From Enterococcus silesiacus (GTDB lineage: Bacteria > Bacillota > Bacilli > Lactobacillales > Enterococcaceae): a stretch of 64,000 bases of DNA. A model generated the notes under the pieces. That model was not told the origin of the DNA and ran no database searches. It saw only the letters and a program-made list of their open reading frames with translations. Below are positions 9,033 through 18,330 of the stretch, in pieces. Positions within the stretch are counted from its first letter, which is position 1; each line of letters starts with the position of its first letter. The stretch lies in contig CP013614.1 in NCBI GenBank assembly GCA_001465115.1, positions 1,798,001 through 1,862,000 on the forward strand, written 5' to 3'. A program made the position numbers and the translations under genes.

Positions 9033-9686
9033 TCACTCATTTATTAATTTAAATGGCAAACGTTCATCCGAAAAGTAAGAATGATTCAAATAAAGTACTT
9101 GTTCCTTTTTACGGCTGAGGACAGGTTCCAATGAAAAATGAAAAAAATTATCAACAGATGTTTTATGGTACACTTGCTTTAAGCCCTTTTCTGTATATTC
9201 TAATTGTAATACTTTCGCACTATTTTTAATCGTTGTATACAAAGGGCTCTTTTTTTCTAATTTTTTGATTTCATTTTCAGAAATTTTTGACTTATCTAAA
9301 ATAATTTGGACTTTTACATTTGTACTGTCATATATGTTAATCCCGTTTGCTTGCCACTTGCCTTTATAAAGAAGTGTATACCCATCCACCTCTTGATAAT
9401 TTGTTAATTCTGCTGTCCAAGAGGTACTTTTGCTAGTCAAAACCATATTAAGCTCTGGATTTTCCCACGTTCCCTTGACTTTAGTTGAGAATGGATAGGT
9501 TAGATAAATTCCTACACCTATACTTACTAAAAGCAATCCTAATAAGGTGAACAATATGTAAAATATAGGAGATCTAACCAATACCTCACTCTGAGCATTC
9601 TCTAACTCATCATCTACTTCTTGATCAATTTCCGTTTGGTCTTCGTTTGCCTGAATTGGTTTTTCGTTTTGGTTTAGAGGCTCCAT
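9033..9686 (-). CDS. WxL-locus single-pass membrane protein, unknown function
   Basis: A 217-residue protein: acidic cytoplasmic N-terminus (EDQTEIDQEVDDELE), one transmembrane helix at about 40-66, then an extracellular domain of about 150 residues rich in Lys and Tyr (GTWENPELNMVLTS). It starts inside the 3' end of the DUF916 gene (62-bp overlap in another frame), implying translational coupling, and is the last gene of the second WxL operon. I do not recognise a named domain. The opposite charge of its acidic N-terminus and the very basic tail of its upstream neighbour suggests the two could interact on the cytoplasmic side (inference). Confidence 0.7.
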   Translation of the reverse strand: MEPLNQNEKPIQANEDQTEIDQEVDDELENAQSEVLVRSPIFYILFTLLGLLLVSIGVGIYLTYPFSTKVKGTWENPELNMVLTSKSTSWTAELTNYQEVDGYTLLYKGKWQANGINIYDSTNVKVQIILDKSKISENEIKKLEKKSPLYTTIKNSAKVLQLEYTEKGLKQVYHKTSVDNFFHFSLEPVLSRKKEQVLYLNHSYFSDERLPFKLINE

Positions 9687-10803
9687 TATTTGTTCCCTTT
9701 CTTCGTTTATTTTTACTTTGAGATTCTGCTTTTCTTTTCTTCTTACGTTTCTTTTTTTTCTTCTTTGAATAAATAACTAATAATGTAATAATAAGTACCA
9801 ATAAGAAAGCTGCAGCTATAGCACCATAGATAATATATTTCAAGTAATCTTGTTCTAAATCAATGGCTTTGTCATTCAGCTCTTTCGCTTCTTTTGCACT
9901 AATGGTAAATTCTTGCTTGAAATCCCATTTTTGACCTGATTCTTCTGATTTTGCAGTCATCATTAAGTCATATGTACCTGCTTCAAACGGTTTATTCTCC
10001 CAACTAATTGGAAAGTTGAAGTTTGTATTAGGGGCGATTCTATAATCATTGGCTTTGCGTTCAAACAATACTTGGCTTTGTCCTTTTTTCATGATCTTAG
10101 CTTCGTAACTGACTTTGTCAATAATGGTCGGTGTTGGATTTTGCAATAAGACTTTCACTGCATTTCTACCCACAACCTGTGAAGCAGAGATCGTTTTTAA
10201 TTGAAGATTAGAGTCAGGTATTTGATTATTCTCTCTTAAGCGCATGGCTACAGTATAAGCATATTTATTTGAAATACTAAACCCGCTACTATCTTTTTCT
10301 TCTGACTCTTTGGTTCCTTCTTTTTCCTTTTGTGTATCTGTTACACGAATGCCGCCAAAAATAATTCCTTCAAACGGCTCATCTGGAATAGCTAACTTTA
10401 CTATAACATCTGCAGCACTTTTTGCAGGAATGCTAATATTTTCATCTGTTGATGCAATATCAGATAAAGGTAATTTCAAACTATCATCTTTTTTTGACGC
10501 ATCAATCGAGTATACAAAAGTTCCACCATCACCAGTGTATGCCGGGTTGATCTCTATTTTTGCTGTTGTCTCCTTGTCACCAGCATTGTAAACTTTTAAA
10601 ACTAGTTCTTGTATTTGACCAGGTGTTACTTTTAAATCATAGTATCCTGCATCTTTTGTAATTTGATTTTCTGGCAATTCTGCTTCAACAGATAATTGCA
10701 TCTCTTCGCCCAGTGCCTTTACTGGTAGCAAAAGTAGAAAACCTATCATTAAATATAACATTGGCACTAGTTTCCAGTGCTTTTTTGTTTGTAATACATC
10801 CAT
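9625..10803 (-). CDS. DUF916/DUF3324 WxL-locus surface anchor with long basic tail
   Basis: A 392-residue paralog of the protein at 230-1261. Signal peptide (to about KALGEE), DUF916 domain (VEAELPENQITKDAGYYDL onward), DUF3324 domain (about 160-300), transmembrane helix (about 320-343), then an exceptionally basic cytoplasmic tail of about 45 residues, mostly Lys and Arg with Ser/Asn/Gly. The ATG at 10803 is preceded by GAAAGGA; an upstream TTG alternative has weaker support. It presumably anchors the WxL proteins encoded upstream in the operon to the membrane and wall. The tail is much longer than in the first-operon paralog. Confidence 0.86.
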   Translation of the reverse strand: MDVLQTKKHWKLVPMLYLMIGFLLLLPVKALGEEMQLSVEAELPENQITKDAGYYDLKVTPGQIQELVLKVYNAGDKETTAKIEINPAYTGDGGTFVYSIDASKKDDSLKLPLSDIASTDENISIPAKSAADVIVKLAIPDEPFEGIIFGGIRVTDTQKEKEGTKESEEKDSSGFSISNKYAYTVAMRLRENNQIPDSNLQLKTISASQVVGRNAVKVLLQNPTPTIIDKVSYEAKIMKKGQSQVLFERKANDYRIAPNTNFNFPISWENKPFEAGTYDLMMTAKSEESGQKWDFKQEFTISAKEAKELNDKAIDLEQDYLKYIIYGAIAAAFLLVLIITLLVIYSKKKKKKRKKKRKAESQSKNKRRKGTNNGASKPKRKTNSGKRRPNGN

Positions 10804-10942
10804 TTGTTTATTTCCTTTCAAATAAAATCATGAAGAAGTTAGGACAAAACGGTCAGCTTTGAGAACAAAATTCTTCAATACTTAGTATCCTTGATATTTA
10901 AAGAGTAGAGATGTAATAAGTTACTCTCCTCAATCTACAATA

Positions 10943-10990
10943 CATCACAGCAACTCTTAGAGCTTTCACTCTTAAGTGTTGCTGTGATGA
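10943..10990 (-). other. Long imperfect intercistronic hairpin in the WxL operon
   Basis: A roughly 20-bp stem (CATCACAGCAAC... pairing with GTTGCTGTGATG, one or two bulges) lies between the WxL gene ending at 11048 and the DUF916 gene starting at 10803. On the minus (coding) strand it is not followed by a T run, whereas on the plus strand it is followed by ATTATCTTTTTTT. It may be an attenuator or an mRNA-stabilising stem that sets different levels for the abundant WxL proteins and the downstream anchor (inference). Confidence 0.55.
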
Positions 10991-11047
10991 TTATCTTTTT
11001 TTATATCACCATTTTTTCGCTTTTTACAGATCAAGAAAAACTAATTT

Positions 11048-11872
11048 TTATGGTTCTACTGTCAATGTCCAAGTCAATTTAGTTGCATAATTTAATGTTT
11101 GTGCTTTGTCGATTGCAGGAACATTCAATTTAACATCTGAATATTTTGAGCCTACAGCAGGTGCTCCAGCTGCGGCTGAACCATAGTCAGCTTCATTATA
11201 GTTTTCTTTTAGTACCACAGAAGAAATTGTTCCGTTTGTTGAGTCGGTAACTGTAGCTGCAGCTTTAGATTTCATCACTTCTAGTGGACCATCACTATCG
11301 GCAACATTTACAGGAACTTTTGCATAAGAACTTGCTGGAATATTAATACCTGTAATCATATTTGCAACATTTGCATCATTTAAATTATTGTGTAGTTTTT
11401 GATTGAATACTTGGATACGAGCCTTATCCAAAGTATGTGTTCCGCCTACAGCAGAATCTTTGAATACAGTATCTTGTTCCACTTTAACGTTCCATTCTGT
11501 TCCAACTTTCCCAGAGAAGTCTCCGACTTCAATAAATAATGGAATTGCATATTCTGTTGCTTGACCTTTTTCTTTGTATGTTTCATGTTTTACATCAAAT
11601 TCTCCGCCTTGCGGTTTTAATGGGTTAGAACCAAAGTCAAAGTTTGGTACATGTAGTAATTGAACACCACCGATTTGTGTTTGCGGTCCTTCAATATCGA
11701 TTGGATCATTGGTTCCAGGTTTGATCACATCTTCAAAATCTGTTGGTGTTGTAAACGTGGCTTTCCCGTCAGTTTTAACACTTTTTTCTTCTGCATTTGC
11801 TAAAGGGACTGCTGCCAATAGACTTGCTAATAAGACTGCACTTACCCCACTGTATTTCATTAAATTTTTCAT
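11048..11872 (-). CDS. WxL-domain cell-wall surface protein
   Basis: A 274-residue secreted protein: signal peptide ending near PLANAEE, short spacer, then a WxL domain with EWNVKVEQD in the middle and the canonical terminal LTWTLTVEP. AAGGAG 7-8 bases upstream supports the start. It shares the layout GGVxLLHVPNFDFG with the next gene (GGVYVTHLPNISFG), so the two are tandem paralogs expected to be co-displayed on peptidoglycan. No enzymatic motif is visible. Confidence 0.9.
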   Translation of the reverse strand: MKNLMKYSGVSAVLLASLLAAVPLANAEEKSVKTDGKATFTTPTDFEDVIKPGTNDPIDIEGPQTQIGGVQLLHVPNFDFGSNPLKPQGGEFDVKHETYKEKGQATEYAIPLFIEVGDFSGKVGTEWNVKVEQDTVFKDSAVGGTHTLDKARIQVFNQKLHNNLNDANVANMITGINIPASSYAKVPVNVADSDGPLEVMKSKAAATVTDSTNGTISSVVLKENYNEADYGSAAAGAPAVGSKYSDVKLNVPAIDKAQTLNYATKLTWTLTVEP

Positions 11873-11903
11873 TTATTTTCTCCTTTTTATGTCTCTATAT
11901 TTT

Positions 11904-12731
11904 TTACGGTTCTACTGTCAATGTCCAAGTTAAGTTAGTAGTGTACACTTTTACTTGTGATTGGTCTTTAGCTGGTACATTTAATTTGATACCTTCATAT
12001 TTTTCAGCATTAGGCGTTGTAGCTGCTGTGTAGTTTTCTTCTAAATAGCCAGTATCAAATACAGCATTTGTATACGAGTTTACTGTGAATCCAGCTTCAT
12101 CATCTGCCAATACTTTTAATTCTGTTTCTGCATCTCCTACAACAGGAATCACAGAATGAGCTGCACTTGTTGCTGTGTCTTTTTTATCTAAGCTAACACC
12201 TGAGATTTTACCAGCTAAATCTGTTGCACTATAAGCGCTACTTGTAAAAGTATTCCCATAGATACGAATGCGTGAATTTTCTAATTTTGCTGTTTTATCT
12301 GCTGACTCAAATGGAGCATCTTGATTCACAGTTAGTTTCCATGTTGTTGCAGCATTACCTGAAACATCTGCTACTTGAACAGAATGGGGCATGTAAAATT
12401 CTTCAGCACCAGTGTTTTTTGTTCTTTTTTCCCACTCTGCTTTATATTCTGTTGTATTAAGAGACGTTTTGTTATCATTTCCGAATGAAATATTTGGTAA
12501 ATGAGTTACATAAACTCCACCATACTCTGGACGTGGGTCTGGATCTGGATCAACTACAGTTGGATCTTTTGGACCTTCTTCTGGTTTTGTTGTTTCTGGT
12601 TTATCCCCTTTAACAAAGCCTGCATCTCCAGTTGTTTTTACTGGTGGTGCTGTTGTTGCTGAAGCAGATGTTGCTCCTACTGATAGTACAAATGTACTTA
12701 ATAATAAACTTGCTAATACTTTTTTCTTCAC
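11904..12731 (-). CDS. WxL-domain cell-wall surface protein (GTG start)
   Basis: A 275-residue secreted WxL protein: signal peptide to about SASA, acidic linker (DPTVVDPDPDPRPEYGG), WxL domain with TWKLTVNQD and terminal LTWTLTVEP. The first codon is GTG, seven bases after AAGGA; no better ATG exists before the signal peptide. Thirty-one bases separate it from the paralogous WxL gene downstream. Operon mates are a vWA-WxL adhesin and an LPxTG protein upstream and a DUF916 anchor downstream. Confidence 0.9.
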   Translation of the reverse strand: MKKKVLASLLLSTFVLSVGATSASATTAPPVKTTGDAGFVKGDKPETTKPEEGPKDPTVVDPDPDPRPEYGGVYVTHLPNISFGNDNKTSLNTTEYKAEWEKRTKNTGAEEFYMPHSVQVADVSGNAATTWKLTVNQDAPFESADKTAKLENSRIRIYGNTFTSSAYSATDLAGKISGVSLDKKDTATSAAHSVIPVVGDAETELKVLADDEAGFTVNSYTNAVFDTGYLEENYTAATTPNAEKYEGIKLNVPAKDQSQVKVYTTNLTWTLTVEP

Positions 12732-12783
12732 CCTGGTTCCTTCTTCCCTTTTTTATTATTAAAATAGATAATTCTATTTATAA

Positions 12784-13059
12784 TCAACCTTTAATTTTCC
12801 GTTTCACGTATACTGTAGCAATAGCACCTAGAATTATTATTCCTGATACAGCCGTATACACGAGTATATCTTCCCCAGTTTTGGGTAAAAGCCTTCCCAA
12901 TGGTTTTTCAGTTGGTTTATTAGGCTTTACCGGAGTATCACCTTGAATAAAACCAACCTCTGCTTCTGTTTTTGCATCTGACTGAGCCGCCTGCGCGGTT
13001 TCCCCTAGAAACACACTAATCAATAGGAGGAAAAACAAACAATATCTTTTTACTTTCAC
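12784..13059 (-). CDS. Small LPxTG-anchored WxL-locus protein (GTG start)
   Basis: A 91-residue sortase substrate: signal peptide (about 1-24, ending AQA), a short acidic/proline-rich exposed stretch, then LPKTGE, a hydrophobic helix (about 67-84) and a basic tail (VKRKIKG). It begins with GTG after a perfect AGGAGG and lies 18 bp after the large vWA gene, implying coupling. Equivalent in position and design to the LPKTN protein at 2985-3341, but with a canonical motif. Confidence 0.86.
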   Translation of the reverse strand: MKVKRYCLFFLLLISVFLGETAQAAQSDAKTEAEVGFIQGDTPVKPNKPTEKPLGRLLPKTGEDILVYTAVSGIIILGAIATVYVKRKIKG

Positions 13060-13077
13060 TTTTATTTCCTCCTATTA

Positions 13078-15849
13078 TTATGGTCCTTGGATTAATTCCC
13101 ATGTAATCTCAGCTTGATATTTCCCTTGGGTTGCTCCACTGCCTTTAGGCACAATCAATTTCAGACCATCTTTTTTATCCGATTGATTTGCTAATTCCAA
13201 GTCATAACTGGTATCTGGTCTAGCTTGATCACTACTGTAAATTTCTGCACCGGTTGGGGCAGAAAGCTCTTTGTCAGCAATGCCATCGTTGTAAATTAAT
13301 TGCGCATTATTTAAAGCAACACCTGTTACTTCATGAGTAAACGGTTTTGTTAAGCTTCCAGCAACTTTGAATTGCCCTCGTTTATACCCTTGACTTGGCA
13401 CTGTTTTTCCTCGCTTATCTGCTACATTGATCATAAATGAACCAGCAGAATCATAGTCCAGTATCTGGTCGCGAGAAGTAATGACGCCTGATTTAAATTT
13501 CATTTCTTTTGTCGCATCGATCGATACCTTTCCTTTAAATACATAGGTGAATTCTGAGCCACCAGCTTCTACTTCTACTGATTTTTCATCATTAGCTAAA
13601 GGCAGCAACTCATATAAATCATCCAAAATGGATTTGACAACTGTACTTACCTTTACCTCACTTGTCAAATCAACAATGTCACCTGGCTTTTTCGACAGTA
13701 GAACGCTTTCCTTGATTGGTGTTCCTTCTTCGTCTTTGAAATAAACAGTTAACAAGGTTTCACTTTCACGATAAAATAGCTTGATTGTCTGATTTGTTTT
13801 TGTATAGCTACCTTTTAGCGGTGCACCTTCTGAACGAACATAGTCATAACCTGAAATTTGCTCATCATTGACTGGATCGATTTCATAGGCATCACCTACA
13901 ACGCCAGGTATTAGTTTTTCCTTTTGAATCTGAGTATTTGTTGTTTCATTCCAATACTCAATAACAAGCTGTGTTTCGTTTGGTTCTACATACACTTTAT
14001 ACACATTTTTTGCTGCATCAAACGTTACTTTTTGCGAAGCTGCTGTCAGGTTATTAGGATCAGAAAAATCTAATTTATTATATTCCATGTCTCCTATTGC
14101 AGCTTTAGTGATATCCAGAACTTCAGCTTTGCTTATTGTCTGACCATATTTTATTGATGATAATTTATTGTGTTTTAGTGTATAAGTGGTTGCTCCGCCG
14201 TATTCGTTAAAATTTTCACCAACAATCGTATTTTTCAGCTCGTAATTTGCTTTATCTGCTTTATCTCCAGTTCCTTTATAGCTGTGAATCTCTATAGCCG
14301 CTTCAGAATATGGATAGAACAATGTAGGATTTCCATTAAACGGTCGATTATAATCTTTATATTCTCCCGCATTAAAGTTTAAAGTACTTGCTCCTAATAA
14401 TTTCCCATTACTGCCCATTGGTTCTACCACTGAGTCATCAAACTTCACAGAGTAGCTTCCATTATCAGGTTCAATAGCATGTTTTATTGACAGATTTTTA
14501 TTTGTTGTCGCTTGAAAGGCTGCGCCATTTACTGAAACAATTGATCCAGTGTTGTAATTGAATTTTTCCTGGATTATCTGTGCTTTATAGGCTCTTGATG
14601 GGAAAGATGGCAACGAATCACCAAACATTTTCAAAAAGTCATCAGAAGCTGTCCGAGCGTTACTTGCGTTAATTGGCATCCAATTCCAGTTATTCCTTGC
14701 CGGCACAGCTAATTTTGTCACATTATTTTGAAGGGTATTATAGGTAGCCCCCGACCAAATCATTGTATTTCCAGTATGGTCGTACCTAACAGCTAAGTAA
14801 ATCGGTCTTGTAGTGGGATCTGACTCATCTGCAGCTGCCATTCTATTATATGAAGTAAGAGTATCTGTGTATGCTTTGGGCGGGTCAGATACATTCATAT
14901 TACTTACTAATTGGAAGTCACTCATATAGACAATCACAGGTGTTGCTTTTGGGTCTCTGCCACTTTTAGGATTATCTGCTACATATGGCTGTTTCATTTT
15001 ATTCACTGCATCTGTCAAGTTTCCAGTAATATTGTCCTCTGAATAATTTGGTTTACTTGATGATAGAGGAAATGCGGCATCTATTTTATTTTGCCAAGCT
15101 GGTGCTGGATCTGTACTATCATTGAAGAAACCTGTATTTGCAGCAGGATACAGCAGCGGTGTGGAGTTTCGACTAGCAGCACCATAACCTAATAACCAAA
15201 TTCGACTTCCACTATAGTGCTCAATAACATGTTGAGAAAGTCTATGAACTAACTTAGCTTGGTGTATAAGAGGTCGATCACCTAATCCAGCTATCGTTCC
15301 TCCATCCCACAAAGAACCCGACCAATCCAAAACAAACATAATATCATATTTTTTAGTCTTATCAGGTGGTAAGCTTAAAACAGTAGGTAAATCATATTCT
15401 AAATCGTAATTACCATTATCATCAGGATAGTTATTAAGAGCCTTGATGGTTGGATCATACTGATCTGTTACCGTCTTTACCTCCAGTTTCCGCACAGTTT
15501 CTATTAAAAGCATACGTGCTAAATCCGAACTTGCGCCAGCCTCTGACTTCAAGCTAGATTGATAGGCTTTATCCACTGCCATCAAAGAACCTTCTGTCCA
15601 TTTTGCATTATCTTTGTATGGCCGAACCGTATCTGCTCTTTTTTGACTAGTTAAAAAATCTTTTGTTTCAGATTGTGCCGTAAGTAAATCAGTAGCTGCC
15701 CAAGTTTCATACCCAGTATCGCTAATAGAAGATCTTGTTGCAGATCCTTCGTTAGCCTTAATTGGCGTTGTACTATTGAACGCTATTATAGCAACTAACA
15801 ACAGACCTAGAAGAAAAAATATACGACTTTTCCACTTTTTATTTTTCAT
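13078..15849 (-). CDS. Large vWA-domain WxL surface adhesin
   Basis: A 923-residue secreted protein heading the second WxL operon. Signal peptide (about 8-33), a helical N-terminal region, then a von Willebrand factor A domain (about 165-400) with the metal-ion-dependent adhesion motif DWSGS at 175-179, a middle beta-rich region, MucBP-like repeats (about 600-720; TVYFKDEEGTPI), and a C-terminal WxL-type domain ending ITWELIQGP. The first WxL motif appears as QFKVAGS, Trp being replaced. AGGAGG precedes the ATG at 15849. Probably a metal-dependent adhesin to mucin or matrix (inference from domains). The 274-bp gap upstream (15850-16123) holds the operon promoter region but no gene. Confidence 0.88.
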   Translation of the reverse strand: MKNKKWKSRIFFLLGLLLVAIIAFNSTTPIKANEGSATRSSISDTGYETWAATDLLTAQSETKDFLTSQKRADTVRPYKDNAKWTEGSLMAVDKAYQSSLKSEAGASSDLARMLLIETVRKLEVKTVTDQYDPTIKALNNYPDDNGNYDLEYDLPTVLSLPPDKTKKYDIMFVLDWSGSLWDGGTIAGLGDRPLIHQAKLVHRLSQHVIEHYSGSRIWLLGYGAASRNSTPLLYPAANTGFFNDSTDPAPAWQNKIDAAFPLSSSKPNYSEDNITGNLTDAVNKMKQPYVADNPKSGRDPKATPVIVYMSDFQLVSNMNVSDPPKAYTDTLTSYNRMAAADESDPTTRPIYLAVRYDHTGNTMIWSGATYNTLQNNVTKLAVPARNNWNWMPINASNARTASDDFLKMFGDSLPSFPSRAYKAQIIQEKFNYNTGSIVSVNGAAFQATTNKNLSIKHAIEPDNGSYSVKFDDSVVEPMGSNGKLLGASTLNFNAGEYKDYNRPFNGNPTLFYPYSEAAIEIHSYKGTGDKADKANYELKNTIVGENFNEYGGATTYTLKHNKLSSIKYGQTISKAEVLDITKAAIGDMEYNKLDFSDPNNLTAASQKVTFDAAKNVYKVYVEPNETQLVIEYWNETTNTQIQKEKLIPGVVGDAYEIDPVNDEQISGYDYVRSEGAPLKGSYTKTNQTIKLFYRESETLLTVYFKDEEGTPIKESVLLSKKPGDIVDLTSEVKVSTVVKSILDDLYELLPLANDEKSVEVEAGGSEFTYVFKGKVSIDATKEMKFKSGVITSRDQILDYDSAGSFMINVADKRGKTVPSQGYKRGQFKVAGSLTKPFTHEVTGVALNNAQLIYNDGIADKELSAPTGAEIYSSDQARPDTSYDLELANQSDKKDGLKLIVPKGSGATQGKYQAEITWELIQGP

Positions 15850-16123
15850 TTTTTCCTCCTTTCCTAGTTTTCTATACACTTCAACGAAGAAGGTATTATT
15901 TATTTCAATTTTTCTTTATCGTTACATCACACAAACAAGAACTTAGCCATTCCTGCCGACACTAAAGAAACTTGCAGGTATTGTAATTATATTGAAAAAA
16001 GAAATACTATTTTTAATTTGATGACCAGTTCCTCAGAAATGACTTTCCATCAAAATTCGATTCTTCCTCATAATATTTAGAATTTCGAATTCTGGTGCTT
16101 AGTCTATGACTTAGATATTATTT

Positions 16124-16846
16124 TCAACCCTTCAAAGCTTGGTCATCTAACATATAACCTTTAGATCGAATCGTTTTTATAAATTCGATTCCATTATCAT
16201 TTTTCTTGATTTTTCCTCTTATATGAAAGATCACATTTGCGACTCGATACTTTTGAACAGCTTGACTTTGCTGTTTCCAGGCCTTATCTCCAATTTCTTG
16301 ATAGCTTAAAGCTTTCCCAGCATTGGAATACAATATATCCAATACTATATACTCTAGCTTAGTCATATTAACTTCTTCTTTCCCATTTACTAAAACACTG
16401 AAGTTCTCTGGAATCATTTCTAACATACTTGATTTTTTTGCTTTACAGCTTTTTTGAGTTGCTTCAATTTCATGTAGTATTTTTTTTCTATATAATTCAA
16501 ATCTATTTAATGCATTGTTGACCAGAAGTAGGAATGTTGACACCTCGATTTCATCACTACACACACCATCAGCTCCCAATTGAAGATATAGTGCTTTATT
16601 GTTCTCTGATGGTGCTGACATCCAAACGTAAGTTAGTATTTCAGAGTTATTATAAATATCTAAAATAAAACGGCAGGTTTGGCCAATATTTTGCTCTTCC
16701 ATAATAATCACTGCATCTACATTACTAAGTTCTTCAAGATAACTATCCATGCTTAAAGTTATCACTGAATATTCAGAATGTTTCAGTATTTTTGAATGCA
16801 GCTCACTACTTATTTCCATATTGGAAATAATGCCAAGTTTAAACAT
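16124..16846 (-). CDS. Response-regulator-like winged-helix protein of the WxL locus
   Basis: A 240-residue cytoplasmic protein with an N-terminal receiver-like half (about 1-110) and a C-terminal OmpR/PhoB-type winged helix (about 145-236; VNMTKLEYIVLDILYSNAGK, then VANVIFHIRGKI and RSKGYML). The receiver half lacks an obvious Asp in the phosphoacceptor context and no sensor kinase gene is nearby, so it may work without phosphorylation. GGAGG precedes the ATG. Upstream of and co-oriented with the second WxL operon, so a likely regulator of it (inference); the truncated frame at 1-129 could be a relative. Confidence 0.75.
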   Translation of the reverse strand: MFKLGIISNMEISSELHSKILKHSEYSVITLSMDSYLEELSNVDAVIIMEEQNIGQTCRFILDIYNNSEILTYVWMSAPSENNKALYLQLGADGVCSDEIEVSTFLLLVNNALNRFELYRKKILHEIEATQKSCKAKKSSMLEMIPENFSVLVNGKEEVNMTKLEYIVLDILYSNAGKALSYQEIGDKAWKQQSQAVQKYRVANVIFHIRGKIKKNDNGIEFIKTIRSKGYMLDDQALKG

Positions 16847-17041
16847 ATTTTTACCTCCGCTAATATTAGTTTCCTTATCCTTTTTATTAAAAAATATATT
16901 GTTGTATAATTGTATTTATAATAAATTGCTATTTCTCAATCAGTCGCAATTATAGTAAATTCATTTTTCAACATTTCTTATTTTTATATAAAACAAGAAT
17001 TAGCTCCATTTGAACTTGACTCATAAGGATTTTAGTTATCC

Positions 17042-17064
17042 CTGACGGCGGAGTTGACGGCGGA
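17042..17064 (+). repeat. Tandem 11-mer pair downstream of the integrase
   Basis: Two copies of (C/T)TGACGGCGGA at 17042-17052 and 17054-17064, a 12-bp period. The same pair recurs in the same orientation at 18331-18353, so the integrase gene is bracketed. These GC-rich 11-mers stand out in very AT-rich surroundings and are good candidates for recombinase binding or attachment-related sites. The gap 16847-17206 otherwise holds only the palindrome at 17134 and no gene. Confidence 0.75.
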
Positions 17065-17133
17065 GATATTTAAAAAAATAAGGTCTTCTTAAAAAGAGTG
17101 ATACCTACTTATAAAAATAGATAAGAAATAAAA

Positions 17134-17157
17134 TTTATATAACGATCGTTATATAAA
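17134..17157. promoter_or_regulatory. Perfect 24-bp palindrome, operator-like
   Basis: TTTATATAACGA followed by its exact reverse complement TCGTTATATAAA, with no loop. The centre AACGATCGTT resembles operators of TetR-type repressors more than a terminator (no spacer loop, weak stem). It lies 50 bp beyond the 3' end of the integrase gene. The binding protein, if any, is not evident in the window. Confidence 0.55.
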
Positions 17158-17206
17158 AAGAAAAAAGAGAATATTACCCTTTTTAAATGAGAAAAAAATG
17201 AGTGAA

Positions 17207-18307
17207 TTATATAAATGCTAATTGATCAATTGCCGCTCTCTGCTCTTCAAAGAATGAGTTGGTGTATATATCAAGAGTCAGCTTAATTGATGAATGTCCT
17301 AATAATGAACTGATTGCCGCTATATTAACCCCCATCTCTACACAACGAGTGGCGAAAGTATGGCGTAATGCGTGAAAAGGCACGTTTAATAAGTCCAATT
17401 TCTGCTTGATTCGTTCAAATCGATAACTAACTGTTCTTGGTTCTACAGAGCCCTCACCACCTGTTATTACATAAGAAGAATTCGTCTCATTTCGGCATTT
17501 AACCAGCACTCCTTTTAATTTTTTTGAAAGAGGTATAATTCGTACTGCATTTGTTGTTTTTGGACTAGTTTCTACAAGCTTAGTTCGTTGTCCTAAGATA
17601 CCTGGCATTGCAATTCGTTGCTTTGTACGGTTAACTTTTAATACAGACGAATCAAAGTCAATATCCTCCCATTTAAGAGCACAAATTTCCCCAATTCGCA
17701 TTCCTGTTTCTAAAGCAATTAAAACTGGTAGCCCTTTAATCGATTTCAAACTTTCTTTCTCTACTGCTTTATGTTGAGTGCGTGATAGAGCCTGAACTTT
17801 CTGTTTTTTTATTTTTGGCAATACTGTTTGTTCACAAGGATTTAAGTAAAGGTAACCTCGTTCTTTTGCAGCTTCAAAACAGCTTTTTACTATCCGAAAA
17901 ATGATGTGGACTGAACTCTCAGCTAAAGATTCCGATAAACGTTTCACTAACTGATCCATATCTAAAGCTGTGATTTTCTTTAACGGGCGTTTTGCCAGTT
18001 GAGGTAAAATATGTATTTGAATTTTATTGCTATAACTAGCATATGTGCTTTCTTTTACCTTAGGAAAAACAATTTCGTTTAACCAAAGGTTGGCCCAATC
18101 TCCAAATGATCCATAAAATTCTTTCGTCACTCCCATGTAAAATCCTTTTGACTGCACTTTTTTATCAATCATTTGTTCTTTCACTGCACGATATGTTCGA
18201 GCATAGATATACCCATAACGGATGGAACCATCAGCTTTTCTTGCTTTGGGATATCGCCCTTCCCAACGTCCATCTTTTCGTTTGTAGATATTTTCACCTT
18301 TAGCCAA
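17207..18307 (-). CDS. int: Tyrosine site-specific recombinase (integrase), TTG start
   Basis: A 366-residue phage/ICE-type integrase. An AP2-like arm-binding N-terminus (GENIYKRKDGRWEGRY) is followed by a SAM-like core-binding domain (about 70-150) and a catalytic domain with the expected residues: Arg in ETGMRIGEICALKWEDID, His-x-x-Arg in HALRHTFATR, His in LGHSS and the nucleophile Tyr in TLDIYTN. I chose the TTG at 18307, since AGAAAGGA lies about 9 bases upstream and the protein then begins at the conserved GENIYKRKDG block; an ATG at 18400 would add 31 residues that merely translate the tandem repeat. No excisionase, replication or cargo genes accompany it. Confidence 0.85.
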   Translation of the reverse strand: MAKGENIYKRKDGRWEGRYPKARKADGSIRYGYIYARTYRAVKEQMIDKKVQSKGFYMGVTKEFYGSFGDWANLWLNEIVFPKVKESTYASYSNKIQIHILPQLAKRPLKKITALDMDQLVKRLSESLAESSVHIIFRIVKSCFEAAKERGYLYLNPCEQTVLPKIKKQKVQALSRTQHKAVEKESLKSIKGLPVLIALETGMRIGEICALKWEDIDFDSSVLKVNRTKQRIAMPGILGQRTKLVETSPKTTNAVRIIPLSKKLKGVLVKCRNETNSSYVITGGEGSVEPRTVSYRFERIKQKLDLLNVPFHALRHTFATRCVEMGVNIAAISSLLGHSSIKLTLDIYTNSFFEEQRAAIDQLAFI

Positions 18308-18330
18308 AGTAATCAAATCCTTTCTATATT

